DNA of 64,000 bases from positions 24,154 to 88,153 of the forward strand of contig JAPLKT010000121.1 in assembly GCA_026387895.1 (NCBI GenBank). The letters run 5' to 3'. The notes under the pieces were generated by a model. That model saw only the letters and a list, made by a program, of their open reading frames with translations. It searched no databases and had not been told where the DNA came from. How positions within the stretch are numbered: position 1 is the first letter of the stretch; each line of letters begins with the position of its first letter. The position numbers were made by a program, and so were the translations under genes. Below, piece after piece: positions 9,172 through 18,500 of this stretch. This DNA is from Gemmatimonadota bacterium (GTDB lineage: Bacteria > Gemmatimonadota > Gemmatimonadetes > Gemmatimonadales > Gemmatimonadaceae).

Positions 9172-10139
9172 CCTGCCGTGCGGCGCCACACCTTCCGGTC
9201 GAGTCTCCAGTATCGCTTCACCGAAAACTCTTCATCGCCCGGGAACATCTCCGTGTCGGCAACGGCATCGGTAAAGTTGTTGCCGTTCGCCGACGACTGA
9301 TCAGCCCAGTGCAACAGCTCCGCCTCCAACGTCATGGGGCGAACGGCCGCACCATGTTCGGGAAGTCCGTGATGCGACTGAATAAAATGATGCAGTTCGA
9401 GTTCCTGCACGTCTGTCAGCGTGCCGGGCGGCAGCGTGCGCAGTCGACGGTCCAGCATGATCGAGCCGAGGACGATATGCTGCAGCAGATAGCCGGCCTG
9501 CGTGTAGTCAAAGCCGGCGGCACCAATGGAGTACGTCTCAACCTTCCCGATGTCGTGCAACAGCGCGCCGGCGGTGACGAGATCGCGGTCGCCGCCCATC
9601 GTCTCGGTGGAGTGGCGTGCGATCGAGGCGACTTCGACCACATGCAACAGGAGCCCGCCGACGAGCGCGTGGTGACCGCGCGGGGCACCTGGGGTCCGCT
9701 CAAATCGTGAACGGAACTCGTCGTCGGCAAAGAAGAGATCGACCGCGCGCCGTAACGTTTTGGACGTCATCTCGCCGCGCCACTGATCGACCTGTGTCCA
9801 GAGCGATTCCGTGGACTGGCGAATGCGCGGGAGAAAGTCGTCGAGATTAATGGCGGCGCTCGGCACCACGCGCGGCGAGCTCGCGACCTTGATTTGGCGA
9901 CGCCCCAGATAGAACTCGACGGTGCCGATCACCTGCACGACCATGCCAGCTTTGACGCCGGCCATCGCGGGGACCTGCTCCTTCCAAATATTAGCGCCGA
10001 TCGTCCCGCTGGCATTGCCGAGCTGCAGCGCAACGTAGGGATCGCCGCTCTTGGTCTGCTTGTCCTCGCGCGTGCGCACCATCAGCTCGTGCTGAACGCG
10101 TGTGCCTTCGACGAGCGATGGGATATCGAGGATGGCCAC
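9162..10139 (-). CDS. YhaM-type 3'-5' exoribonuclease (OB-fold + HD domain)
   Basis: This 325-residue protein with a GTG start matches the YhaM family. An N-terminal OB-fold-like nucleic-acid-binding region (about 10-90) includes the GRRQIKV strand. A C-terminal HD domain follows with GHHALVGGLLLHV at 155-167, LLHDIGK at 193-199, the QHIVLGS helix, and HHF...HHG farther on. YhaM enzymes degrade RNA or ssDNA 3'-5' with a divalent metal. It is the first gene of a five-gene overlapping set with glycosyltransferases, an unusual partner for surface-glycan genes and possibly only a shared promoter. Confidence 0.87.
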   Translation of the reverse strand: MAILDIPSLVEGTRVQHELMVRTREDKQTKSGDPYVALQLGNASGTIGANIWKEQVPAMAGVKAGMVVQVIGTVEFYLGRRQIKVASSPRVVPSAAINLDDFLPRIRQSTESLWTQVDQWRGEMTSKTLRRAVDLFFADDEFRSRFERTPGAPRGHHALVGGLLLHVVEVASIARHSTETMGGDRDLVTAGALLHDIGKVETYSIGAAGFDYTQAGYLLQHIVLGSIMLDRRLRTLPPGTLTDVQELELHHFIQSHHGLPEHGAAVRPMTLEAELLHWADQSSANGNNFTDAVADTEMFPGDEEFSVKRYWRLDRKVWRRTAGWT

Positions 10140-10214
10140 AGTTGTCTGCGCATCGTTGCGCGGCGGGAGGAGGGAAACGGGGCCGAGTCCGCGATTACGG
10201 ACTCGACGCTGACC

Positions 10215-11348
10215 TCACGGCTTCCAGTCAGCCATGAAAAGATTAGTCTCGTGCGGCTGCGAGCCGTACCGATTTGACGCCCACATCAGCTTTTTACCAT
10301 CCGGGCTGAAAATAGGGAAGCCGTCAAACTCCATGTTCTTGGTGACTTGTTCGAGCCCCGACCCGTCGAGGTTCACAAGATAGAGGTCGAAGTTCCGGCT
10401 CTTAGGATTCGTGTAGTTCGACGAGAAAATGATACGTGTGCCGTCGTTCGTCCACGAGGGACCGAAGCTCGCGCCGCCGAGGTGCGTGATCTGCCGTTGG
10501 TTGGAGCCGTCGGCGTTCATGACGTAGAGATCCATCTTGTTCGGACGGATCATGTTCTGCTTGAGCAGGTCGCGGTACAGCGCGATCTCTGTGCTGTCGG
10601 TCGGGTGATACGCGCGGTAGACAATCTGCTTGCCGTCGGGCGACCACCAGGGACCGCCGTCGTAGCCAGGCGTCGTGGTGAGCTGCTTCACGTCGGTGCC
10701 GTCGACGTTCATGGTGTAGATGTCGAGATCCCCACCCTTGAGCGACGTAAACACAATCCGTTTGCCGTCTGGCGACAGCACGCCCTCGGCGGTGTACACG
10801 CCGTAGTTCGTGAGGCGCTTCAGCCCCGAGCCGTCACGGTTGACGGTGTACATGTCGTAGGGATCGATCCCCCACACGTAGCCCTTGGAAGGATCTGGAA
10901 CAGGCGGGCAGGCGCTGTCGGCCATGTGCGTCGAGCCGAAGAAGAGCCGCTTGCCGTCGGGGAGGAACCAGCCGCAGGTCGTCTTGCCGGCATTTGGCGA
11001 GACACGTTTTCGCTCGGTGCCATCGATTTTCATCACATACTGGAGGTCGCACTGATGCGCCTGTCCAGGAATCTGCGCTTGGTACGTGACCCACTTTCCG
11101 TCGCGCGAGAAGTAGGCCTCGGCGTTGCTGCCGCCAAAGGTGAGCTGACGGATGTTGCGCAGGTGCGAGTCCTCGCCCGGATCGGCGGGACGTGCGACTG
11201 GCTTGGTCGGCGCGGCGGTCGGCTCAACCGGTGTGGTGGACAGGGCTTTCTCGAGCGGGGCCTTGGCGGCGGGGCCTTGAGCCCCTGCCGTTGAAGCAAC
11301 CACCGCGAACAGGAGCGCGGTGGTCCGAATGTGAATCACGGAAGACAT
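10215..11348 (-). CDS. exported TolB-like beta-propeller protein (PD40 repeats)
   Basis: The 377-residue protein begins with a signal peptide (AVVASTAGAQ). A proline/alanine-rich linker precedes a beta-propeller of six or so PD40/WD40-like blades, each recognisable by a SPDGK-type turn (FSRDGKW, LPDGKRL, SPDGKRI, SPDGKQI, TNDGTRI, SPDGKKL) and MxxDGT/G segments. Such propellers resemble the C-terminal domain of TolB and usually bind proteins in the periplasm or at the surface. It starts 9 nt after the stop of the S41 protease gene, so the two form an operon. No enzymatic residues can be assigned. Confidence 0.85.
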   Translation of the reverse strand: MSSVIHIRTTALLFAVVASTAGAQGPAAKAPLEKALSTTPVEPTAAPTKPVARPADPGEDSHLRNIRQLTFGGSNAEAYFSRDGKWVTYQAQIPGQAHQCDLQYVMKIDGTERKRVSPNAGKTTCGWFLPDGKRLFFGSTHMADSACPPVPDPSKGYVWGIDPYDMYTVNRDGSGLKRLTNYGVYTAEGVLSPDGKRIVFTSLKGGDLDIYTMNVDGTDVKQLTTTPGYDGGPWWSPDGKQIVYRAYHPTDSTEIALYRDLLKQNMIRPNKMDLYVMNADGSNQRQITHLGGASFGPSWTNDGTRIIFSSNYTNPKSRNFDLYLVNLDGSGLEQVTKNMEFDGFPIFSPDGKKLMWASNRYGSQPHETNLFMADWKP

Positions 11349-11357
11349 GAGAGAGGG

Positions 11358-12968
11358 CTAGTGTTGCTTGAGACGGCCAGGAGCTGGCGTTGCAGCGATG
11401 GGCCCGGCGAGGGCGAGGAGGTCCTTCGTGGTCTTGCCGCGCCGCAAGAGATCCAACGCCTTCTGCAACTGGGGATCATCGTGGAGGTCACGGCGCTTGG
11501 CCGTGCTGTCACCCCACGCGAGTGTGGCGATCTTGCCGTCGAGCAGACGGTCGATGTACTTGATGCCCGCATCGAACTCCTTGCGGTCCACGGTCACGCC
11601 ACGCTTGGCGAGACGCGCGTAGAACTCATCACGCATCGCCGGTGTAATCGCGAAATCGGGCTTCACCTGCTTGCTCATCTCGAACGAGTAGTCGTAGAGC
11701 GCCAGGTAGGTCTCCTGCTGCTTGGAGAGCATTGAGCGCGCCAACTTCTGCTCGGCGGTCGTAAAGGTGTCGTACGGCACGATGACGTCCGGCGTGATGG
11801 CGCCGCCACCGTACACCACGCGGCCGCCGTCGCTCTTGTACTTGGGGCGATTCTGGCGCACCGCTTCGGTCTCGAGCGAATCCGGCTTCACTTCGACGAG
11901 CTGACCGTCGTCGGTGAGCTTGCGTTCTTTTTGGATGCTGCGACCGCTCGGGGTGTACCACCTGGCAGTTGTGAGCTTGATCGCAAAACCACCGTCGAGT
12001 CGGTACATGGACTGCACGAGTCCCTTGCCGAAGGATGTGGTTCCGACGACGAGTGCGCGATCGTGATCCTGCAACGCGCCCGCGACGATTTCAGAGGCAG
12101 AGGCCGAATAGCCGTCGGTGAGAATCACGAGCGGAATCTTCGGCGCAATCGGGGTCATGTCCGTCAGGTGAACCTGCGGCGGCTCGCCGCGCCCGCGTAC
12201 GCTGAGAATCTCTTTCCCCTTCTCAACGAAGAGGTTGGTCATCGTGTCGGCCTGCTCGAGGAACCCACCGGGATTCCCGCGCAGGTCGAGCACCAAACTC
12301 GTCGCGCCTTCGGCGACGAGACGTTTGAGATTGTCCGTGACTTCCTTTGCCGCCGTCTCGCTGAAGCCCTGCACGGGGATATAGGCGGTCTTTCCGTCGA
12401 GCATGATTCCATACGGCACGGCCGGAATGCGAATCACGCGACGGGTGAAGGTCACCGCGAACGGTTCCGTGGTGCCAGGACGCACAAAGGTTGCGCCGAT
12501 CTTGGTGCCCGGCTCACCCTTCAACCGTCCGGAGACCATCTCGATTTTCCAAGAGGCGGTGATCCGTGCGGTGTCGATCTTCACAATTCGATCGCCGACA
12601 CGAATGCCCGCTTCGTCGGCCGGTGTATGCGGGAAAACTTTGGCGATGACGATCGTGCCTTCCTGCTGCTCGATCTGCATGCCAACGCCGGCGTAGAACC
12701 CACCAGTTGTCTGATTGAACGCCTCAAGCTGCTTGGGCGAATAGATCTCGGCGTAGGGATCCTTGAGCTCTGCTACGAGCCCGCGGGCGGCCTTCTCGTA
12801 GAGCGAGCCAATGTCGACCGAGTCGACATAGCGATCGCTGACGATAGCCATGACCTGTTCAAACAGGCGCACACCACTCTGCGCGCCGCGTTCTTGGAAC
12901 ACGAACGCGCCCGCAATGAGGGGAATGAACGCGAGCCCGATCATGGCTGCCTTTGGGAGTCTACGCAT
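11358..12968 (-). CDS. S41 family C-terminal processing peptidase (CtpA/Prc-like)
   Basis: This 536-residue exported serine protease has an N-terminal signal anchor (MIGLAFIPLIAGAFVF), a PDZ domain (about 88-175) and the S41 catalytic domain. Catalytic elements are the SASASE segment at 288-293 and Lys315 in SFGKG, preceded by LDLRGNPGG at 228-235. The family cleaves unfolded periplasmic or envelope proteins after PDZ-mediated recognition of the C-terminus. A roughly 140-residue C-terminal extension follows the catalytic core. The TolB-like propeller lies 9 nt downstream and could be a partner or adaptor; this is inferred from position only. Confidence 0.92.
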   Translation of the reverse strand: MRRLPKAAMIGLAFIPLIAGAFVFQERGAQSGVRLFEQVMAIVSDRYVDSVDIGSLYEKAARGLVAELKDPYAEIYSPKQLEAFNQTTGGFYAGVGMQIEQQEGTIVIAKVFPHTPADEAGIRVGDRIVKIDTARITASWKIEMVSGRLKGEPGTKIGATFVRPGTTEPFAVTFTRRVIRIPAVPYGIMLDGKTAYIPVQGFSETAAKEVTDNLKRLVAEGATSLVLDLRGNPGGFLEQADTMTNLFVEKGKEILSVRGRGEPPQVHLTDMTPIAPKIPLVILTDGYSASASEIVAGALQDHDRALVVGTTSFGKGLVQSMYRLDGGFAIKLTTARWYTPSGRSIQKERKLTDDGQLVEVKPDSLETEAVRQNRPKYKSDGGRVVYGGGAITPDVIVPYDTFTTAEQKLARSMLSKQQETYLALYDYSFEMSKQVKPDFAITPAMRDEFYARLAKRGVTVDRKEFDAGIKYIDRLLDGKIATLAWGDSTAKRRDLHDDPQLQKALDLLRRGKTTKDLLALAGPIAATPAPGRLKQH

Positions 12969-13107
12969 CGAAATTCGAGTCGCTCGTGAGAGGAAGAGGG
13001 AGAATACCTAGTCGGTACGTCTGTCGCCACGGCGAGTTTCGTGCCATCAGGCACTCCGTAACTCTACCTAACTCGCCCAACTCTATACGGGACAACGGGA
13101 TAGATCG

Positions 13108-13953
13108 TTAGGTCGCTTTTTGCCCTAGGCGATAGCTGACCACCCAGTTCTTCCCATCCTGCTCGATTACTGCCTCGCGGGCCGCGCCCGAGGTCACCAG
13201 CATCTCGTGGGCGGGTTGGAGCACGCGCTGCAGGTGGGAGGGGAACCGTTGCACCAGGGGGAGTTGTTCGGCGAGTTGCTCGAGGGGAACGCGCCAGGTG
13301 GCGTGCCCGTTGGCGCGCGCCACCTCGAGCAGTCGGTAGAGCCGGCGCGCGACTGGGCTGTTGAGCGACCAGTACTGCGAGGACGACAGGGTGACACTCC
13401 AGCCCGCGGCGATGTTCGCGCGGAGTGGAGCGGCGATCGTCACACGCGCGTCGCCAGGTTCGTTGCTCGTAAGCAGCGGAAAGAGCCCAAGTTGGTCGCG
13501 ATCTGTCATGCGCCGCCGGTCGATCTGCACGAGTGCGAGCACGGCCATCTGGCCCGAAAAGAGCGGGCCCGCGGAGCCTTCCCGATAGCAGTCGGTGGAT
13601 TCGAGCAGGGTACGTTCGAGACGGGTGAGCGCCGAGCGCAGTTGCTCGTAGGTGCGTCCGTCCACGCGCCGTCCCATGGCACGGAGGAAGGCGTGGAGTG
13701 TGAAGGAGACGGTGCCGTCGGCGGGCGCGCCCGCCTCGTGATAGCGGCGCATCACCTCGACGTAGACATCTTGATCGAAGGTGCCAGGCAGGCGTTCCCC
13801 TGGGGCGGGGAGCACGCGCCAGCGTCCGCCGGCGGGCGGTGACCAGGTGATGGACGCTTCGTCGGACGAGTCGCTGAGCCGAAAGATGGGGAGCGCCTCA
13901 AGGGAGCGGTCGAGCACGATGGTGCGCGAAGGCTGCTTGCGGCGCGTGGCCAT
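13108..13953 (-). CDS. RepA-like replication-initiator-domain protein
   Basis: From ATG 13953 this is a 281-residue protein resembling the plasmid 'replication initiator protein A' family. It has FTLHAFLRAMGR and RTYEQLRSALTRLERT (winged-helix-like), then WSVTLSSSQYWSLNSPVARRLY-type sequence split over about residues 186-207, and a second helical repeat with LPLVQRFPSHLQRVL. Plasmid members bind origin iterons and start replication. No iterons, ParA/ParB or other plasmid genes are seen here, so it may be a chromosomal DNA-binding relative. A longer frame to GTG 14058 would overlap the MerR gene; the start is uncertain. It lies 73 nt downstream of the MerR-like gene. Confidence 0.6.
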   Translation of the reverse strand: MATRRKQPSRTIVLDRSLEALPIFRLSDSSDEASITWSPPAGGRWRVLPAPGERLPGTFDQDVYVEVMRRYHEAGAPADGTVSFTLHAFLRAMGRRVDGRTYEQLRSALTRLERTLLESTDCYREGSAGPLFSGQMAVLALVQIDRRRMTDRDQLGLFPLLTSNEPGDARVTIAAPLRANIAAGWSVTLSSSQYWSLNSPVARRLYRLLEVARANGHATWRVPLEQLAEQLPLVQRFPSHLQRVLQPAHEMLVTSGAAREAVIEQDGKNWVVSYRLGQKAT

Positions 13954-14026
13954 TAGACGCGGTTGGTCGAGCCGGACCTGAGCCGCAGCGACCGCGCGCG
14001 ACGGGGGCGTTGCTGGTGCCGCGCAC

Positions 14027-14572
14027 TCATCGCAGTTCCTCGCGACCGAGTGCGGCACGCACGGCTTCGCGAATGGCGATGATCACGGCGTCGCGCGCGG
14101 CGGGTGAATCGTCGCGCACGTTTAGCTCGATACCGTCGGCGACAGGAAGCCGGCGCCAGCTCACGGGCTTGTCGTCGTCGTGCGACACGGCGCGATCGCT
14201 GCCGGCGCCGAGTGCGGGGGCGAGTGATAGTGCGACGCGCCGTTCGAGTTGATCAGCGCCGACGTCTTTCATCTCCGTCTTGATGGCGTCGAGCGTTTGG
14301 CCTTCGCGCTGACGAATCTTGATGGCGAGCAACTGCAGGAGATGCCGAAAGTGATACGTCGCCGCGGTTCCCTTGCCTTCGGGATGATCGATGAGCCCGG
14401 CCGCGACGTAGAAACGCACCGCGCGCGCACTTGGCGTGGCGCGCGCTGATGCGTTGGTGGGCCGCATTCCAGCAGCGTCAACGAGTGCCGTGGCATGCGA
14501 GGCGAGTCCGCGTGCGTTCCATGGAGCGTGGCGCGCGTGGGCGCGCAGAAGTGCTACAGAAGACTCAGCCAT
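14027..14572 (-). CDS. MerR-like helix-turn-helix regulator
   Basis: The 181-residue protein from ATG 14572 (CTGGAG upstream) contains a MerR-type winged-helix segment: ARAVRFYVAAGLIDHPEG followed by YHFRHLLQLLAIKIRQREGQTL at about residues 49-95 taken together. The C-terminal part is acidic and has no cysteines for metal sensing. MerR proteins bind promoter DNA as dimers. It precedes the RepA-like gene on the same strand, and the histone-like gene lies just upstream, so this may be a small DNA-binding module. The ligand or target is unknown. Confidence 0.7.
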   Translation of the reverse strand: MAESSVALLRAHARHAPWNARGLASHATALVDAAGMRPTNASARATPSARAVRFYVAAGLIDHPEGKGTAATYHFRHLLQLLAIKIRQREGQTLDAIKTEMKDVGADQLERRVALSLAPALGAGSDRAVSHDDDKPVSWRRLPVADGIELNVRDDSPAARDAVIIAIREAVRAALGREELR

Positions 14573-14671
14573 GCCGATACAATAACTCCAGCGGAGCGAA
14601 ACTTCGAGAACGGGGCGGGTGGGGCGGGCAGCGGGGGGTAACAACGGGAGGTAACAACGGGAGGTAGAAAT

Positions 14672-14701
14672 GGGGGGTGCGCGATGGTTCGCGCACCCCC
14701 C
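14672..14701. terminator. GC-rich hairpin terminator
   Basis: A perfect 13 bp stem (GGGGGGTGCGCGA paired with its complement) with a TGGT loop lies 40 nt past the stop of the histone-like gene. On the minus strand it is followed by ATTTCTACC, a weak T-tract. A short direct repeat of AACGGGAGGT-type units lies at 14636-14668 just beyond it. Confidence 0.7.
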
Positions 14702-14741
14702 GTTCTCCCGTATGGCCAGGGGCCGCGGGAGACAGTTTGCG

Positions 14742-15374
14742 TTATTTCTTAGCCTTTGGGGCTTTTTTCACGACTTTCACGACTTTTTTGGCGGATTTCG
14801 CCGGCTTGGCCACCTTCTTAGCCGCCTTGACCGGCTTTTTGGCGGTTTTGGCGACCTTCTTCGCCGGCTTCGCCGGCTTGACGGCCTTCTTGGCGACCTT
14901 GACCGGCTTCTTCGCGGCGACCTTTGCTGGCTTCTTGGCGGGGGCCTTGGCAGCAGCCTTCGGCACGGCCTTGGCTGGCGCGGCCTTGGCTGGCGCGGCC
15001 TTGGCTGGCGCGGCCGCTGCGGCCGCTGCTACCGCTGGGGCGGCGATAACGGGCGCGGCTGTCTCCGTCTCGGAGCCGGGCTTGCGACCGCGCTTCCGCG
15101 GGGCGCTCAACCCACCGCCGAACAGATCCGAGTCGTCCTCTTCCTCGACGACGCCGGCGTCCGGTGCCAGTTCGCCCGGGACGCTCTCTTCGTCGTCGTC
15201 ATCCGACTCCTCGGTGCTGTCCCACAGCGAGTCACTCTGGTCCTTATTGATGGCCCAGCCGCCGTCCTCGTCCTCATCGTCGTCGTAGGGAATCCCGCCG
15301 CCGCTGTATCCCCCGAGCTCCTCGCCCTCGTCGTCGCCGTAGCCGCCAGGGGCCATTGCATCGCCGAAACTCAT
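14742..15374 (-). CDS. histone H1-like protein with acidic N-terminus
   Basis: This 210-residue protein is sharply bipolar. Residues 1-90 are strongly acidic (DDDEDED, EESDDDDEE, VEEEDDSD) and glycine-rich. RKRGRKPG at 93-100 resembles an AT-hook. Residues 110-210 are alanine, lysine, proline and valine only, with repeated AKKPVK/AKKVAK/PAKAA units like the tails of histone H1 or bacterial H1-like proteins. A perfect AGGAGG precedes ATG 15374, suggesting high expression. The basic tail probably coats DNA; the acidic half could self-mask, bind basic proteins or regulate binding. No structured domain is visible, so this is inference from composition. Confidence 0.8.
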   Translation of the reverse strand: MSFGDAMAPGGYGDDEGEELGGYSGGGIPYDDDEDEDGGWAINKDQSDSLWDSTEESDDDDEESVPGELAPDAGVVEEEDDSDLFGGGLSAPRKRGRKPGSETETAAPVIAAPAVAAAAAAAPAKAAPAKAAPAKAVPKAAAKAPAKKPAKVAAKKPVKVAKKAVKPAKPAKKVAKTAKKPVKAAKKVAKPAKSAKKVVKVVKKAPKAKK

Positions 15375-15503
15375 GTCCTGCCTCCTGTCACAACGTTCAA
15401 TAAATAGATGGACGACGTGGTCCACCGCTGAATACATAAGTCGCGCGCAGCCGTCCAGGAATCAAAGACTGAATCTGCCCGTTGAGCCACAGAGTATACG
15501 ACA

Positions 15504-15529
15504 CCCGCCCACCGCACAAGGTGGGTGGG
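15504..15529. terminator. possible terminator after RND operon
   Basis: A 10 bp stem (CCCGCCCACC with one G-U pair) and a GCACAA loop lies just past the RND permease stop. No clear T-tract follows on the minus strand, so it is weak evidence. Confidence 0.4.
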
Positions 15530-15537
15530 GCGGGGAG

Positions 15538-18500
15538 TTAGTGATCCGTGGGCGTGGGCTCAGCGACGACCTGCCGACCGCTCTTTCCGCGCGCCATGAA
15601 CCACACCGAGAAGTCGTCGAGCAGCGAGTACACGACCGGCACCACAAACAGGGTCAGCATGGTGCTGGTGATCAGACCGCCGATCACCGCATGCGCCATC
15701 GGGGCACGCTGTTCGGCGCCTTCACCAATCGCGAAGGCGAGCGGGAGCATGCCGAAGATCATGGCCACGGCGGTCATGATGATTGGACGAAGCCGGATGC
15801 GCCCTGACTCGAGAATGGCTGGGAGGCGATCCGCGCCTTCCTCACGCCGCTGGTCCACGAAGTCGATGAGCAAGATGCCGTTCTTCGTCACAAGTCCCAT
15901 CAGCATGATGATGCCGATCATACTCATCACGTTGATCGTACCCTTGGTGACGAGCAGGGCGAGCATCACGCCCAAGAAGCTAAGCGGCAGCGCGAGCATG
16001 ATCGCGAGCGGCTGCAAGAACGAGCCAAACAGCGACGCAAGAATCAGGTAGATGAAGATCACCGCGAGCATCAGCGCTTCGCCGACGTACCGCTTGGTGT
16101 CGTTCAGGTCCTGCACGCTGCCGGTAAAGACCGTACGGTAGCCGGGCGGGAGCACGAGCGAATCAATCGCGGCCTTGGCACGGTCCGCGACGTCACCGAT
16201 CGGCGTGTTGGGCAGCACCTGCGCATTGATGCGGATCTGCCGTTCGAGTGCGCGGCGCTCAATCTGCTGTGGACCCACACCGGCTTTGATGTCGGCCACC
16301 TGGCTCAGCATGACGCCCGCTGGCAGTCCGGTGCGGCTGTCGATGCCAGTTCCGTTGATCATGAGATTGGCGACATCGCTCTCACTCCGGCGGAGCGAGT
16401 CGGGGAAGATCACCACCACATCGTGCGTATAGCCGGCGGGATCCTGCCACACGGAGGCGCGGAATCCACTGAACAGCGGTTGCAGGGTGTTCGCGATCGC
16501 ATTGATGCCGAGTCCAGCCGCCCACGCCTGCTGACGGTCGACGCTCACATTGAGCTGCGGAATGTTCCCCTCATCGCTCGACTGCGGCTCGGCCATGCCG
16601 GGCACCTTTTTCATCGCTTCGAGCACCTGGCTCGCGATGAGCTTGAGGCGCTGCGGCTCCGGCCCCTGCACATTCACAGTGATCGGCGCGCCGCGCCCGC
16701 CGAAGATCGTCTGGGTCTGTCCGATGCTGGCGTTGATGCCCGGGAACTTGCTCAGTGAGCCGCGGAGCTTGCTTTGGATTTCAAACTGCGAATGCGGCCG
16801 CTCGCTGCGCGGCTTGAGGCGCAGGTTGATGTTGCCGTTGTTGATGCCGCCCCCTCGTCCGCCGGTCGACAGCGAGGTGAAGTCGAGATCTTCCTTAAAC
16901 TCTTTGCGGATGAACCCATCGAGCGCGCGCGCTTTGCCGAGCGTGTACTGCAGATTCGAGCCTGGCGCCGTGCGGAAACTCACCGAGAACTCGCCGCCGT
17001 CGAAGTCCGGCATCCAGGTGAAGCCGAGTTGCGTGTAGATCACGCCGGCGAGCACGACCGACGCGAAGGCACCCCCGAGTACCGCGAGGCGATGGCTCAT
17101 CGCCCATCGGAGGCCATTGGGGTAGTGATCCGCCATGCGCTCGAACCAGTAGTCGAAACGTAAGGCCACGCGCCGAATCGGTCCGGCGCTCTTGATCTGT
17201 GCGTTCTTCGGGACCACGAAGTCGCGAATACGCTTATCCTTGGCACCTTTCGTCTGCGACACCCATGCCGCTTCGCCATGTTGAATGGTCTCGGGGTCAT
17301 ACCAAATCGACGAGAGCATGGGGTCGAGCGTGAACGACACGAAGAGCGACACGATGACGGCAAAGCTCACCGTCACGCCGAACTGGAAGAAGATCTTGCC
17401 GATCTGCCCGCCCATGAATGCGACGGGGATGAACACGGCCACGACCGCCATCGTGGTGGCGAACACGGCGAGTCCAATTTCGTCAGTCCCTTCTTTGGCG
17501 GCTTGATAGTGATCTTTTCCCATCGCCACGTGGCGCACGATGTTTTCGCGCACGACGATCGCGTCGTCAATGAGCAAGCCGATGGCGAGTGACAGCGCCA
17601 GCAGCGTCATCGTGTTGATGGTGAACCCGAGCACCCACATGGCAAAGAATGCGGAGATGATCGAGACGGGCAAGGTGAGCCCCGTAATGACTGTGGAGCG
17701 CCACGAGTTCAAGAACAGGTAGATGATCAGGATCGTGAGCACGGCCCCAACGCCGATCGTCAGCTGCACATCTTCGAGCGACGAACGAATACGCCGCGAG
17801 TCGTCCTTGGTCAGGCGGAGCTGCACGTCGGCCGGCAGCTGCCGTTCAATTTCACCGAGCACGCTCTTGATGTTGTCGGCAACTTGGACGGTGTTCGAGC
17901 CGGAGATCTTGAGCACCTCGAGCGAGAGCGCGACGGTGTCTTTGTAGAGTGAGGCGGAGCGCCGTTCGCCAATCGTGTCGAGGACGGTTGCGACGTCACG
18001 CACGCGCACCGGCGTGCCATTGCGCACCGTGATGACGAGATCGCGGAAGTTGAGCGGGTCGGTGAGGCGGCCGGTGACGCGGACGCCGCGTTCGGTGTCG
18101 CCCTTCTTGATGCGTCCCGCGGGCACTTCGCGATTCTCGCGATCGAGCGCGGTGCTCACTTGGTCGGGGCTCAAGCCGTAGGCGCGCATCGCGGCCGGGT
18201 CGAGCTCGACGTGAATCTCGCGGGTGGCTGCCCCACTCAGCTGGACGCCGCCGACACCATTGACACTCTCAAGGCGCGGTCGGATGACCTGATCGCCGAG
18301 GTCGGTGAGTTCACGGAGCGAGCGCTCCTTGCTCATCACGGCGACGGTGAGGATCGGCGAGTCGTTGGGATCGTAGCGCGAGATCGAGGGTTCGCCGATG
18401 TCACGCGGCAGCTGACGGCGGATACGTCCCACTTTGGCCGAGACTTCTGGCTGCATGCGTGTGGGATCGACGCCGAGCTTGAACTGGAGTCGAACGTTGG

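Noticed and set aside
14027..14030. ATGA coupling of a new gene to the MerR stop
   Set aside because: The frame from ATG 14030 stops after about 25 codons and is not in frame with the RepA-like gene.
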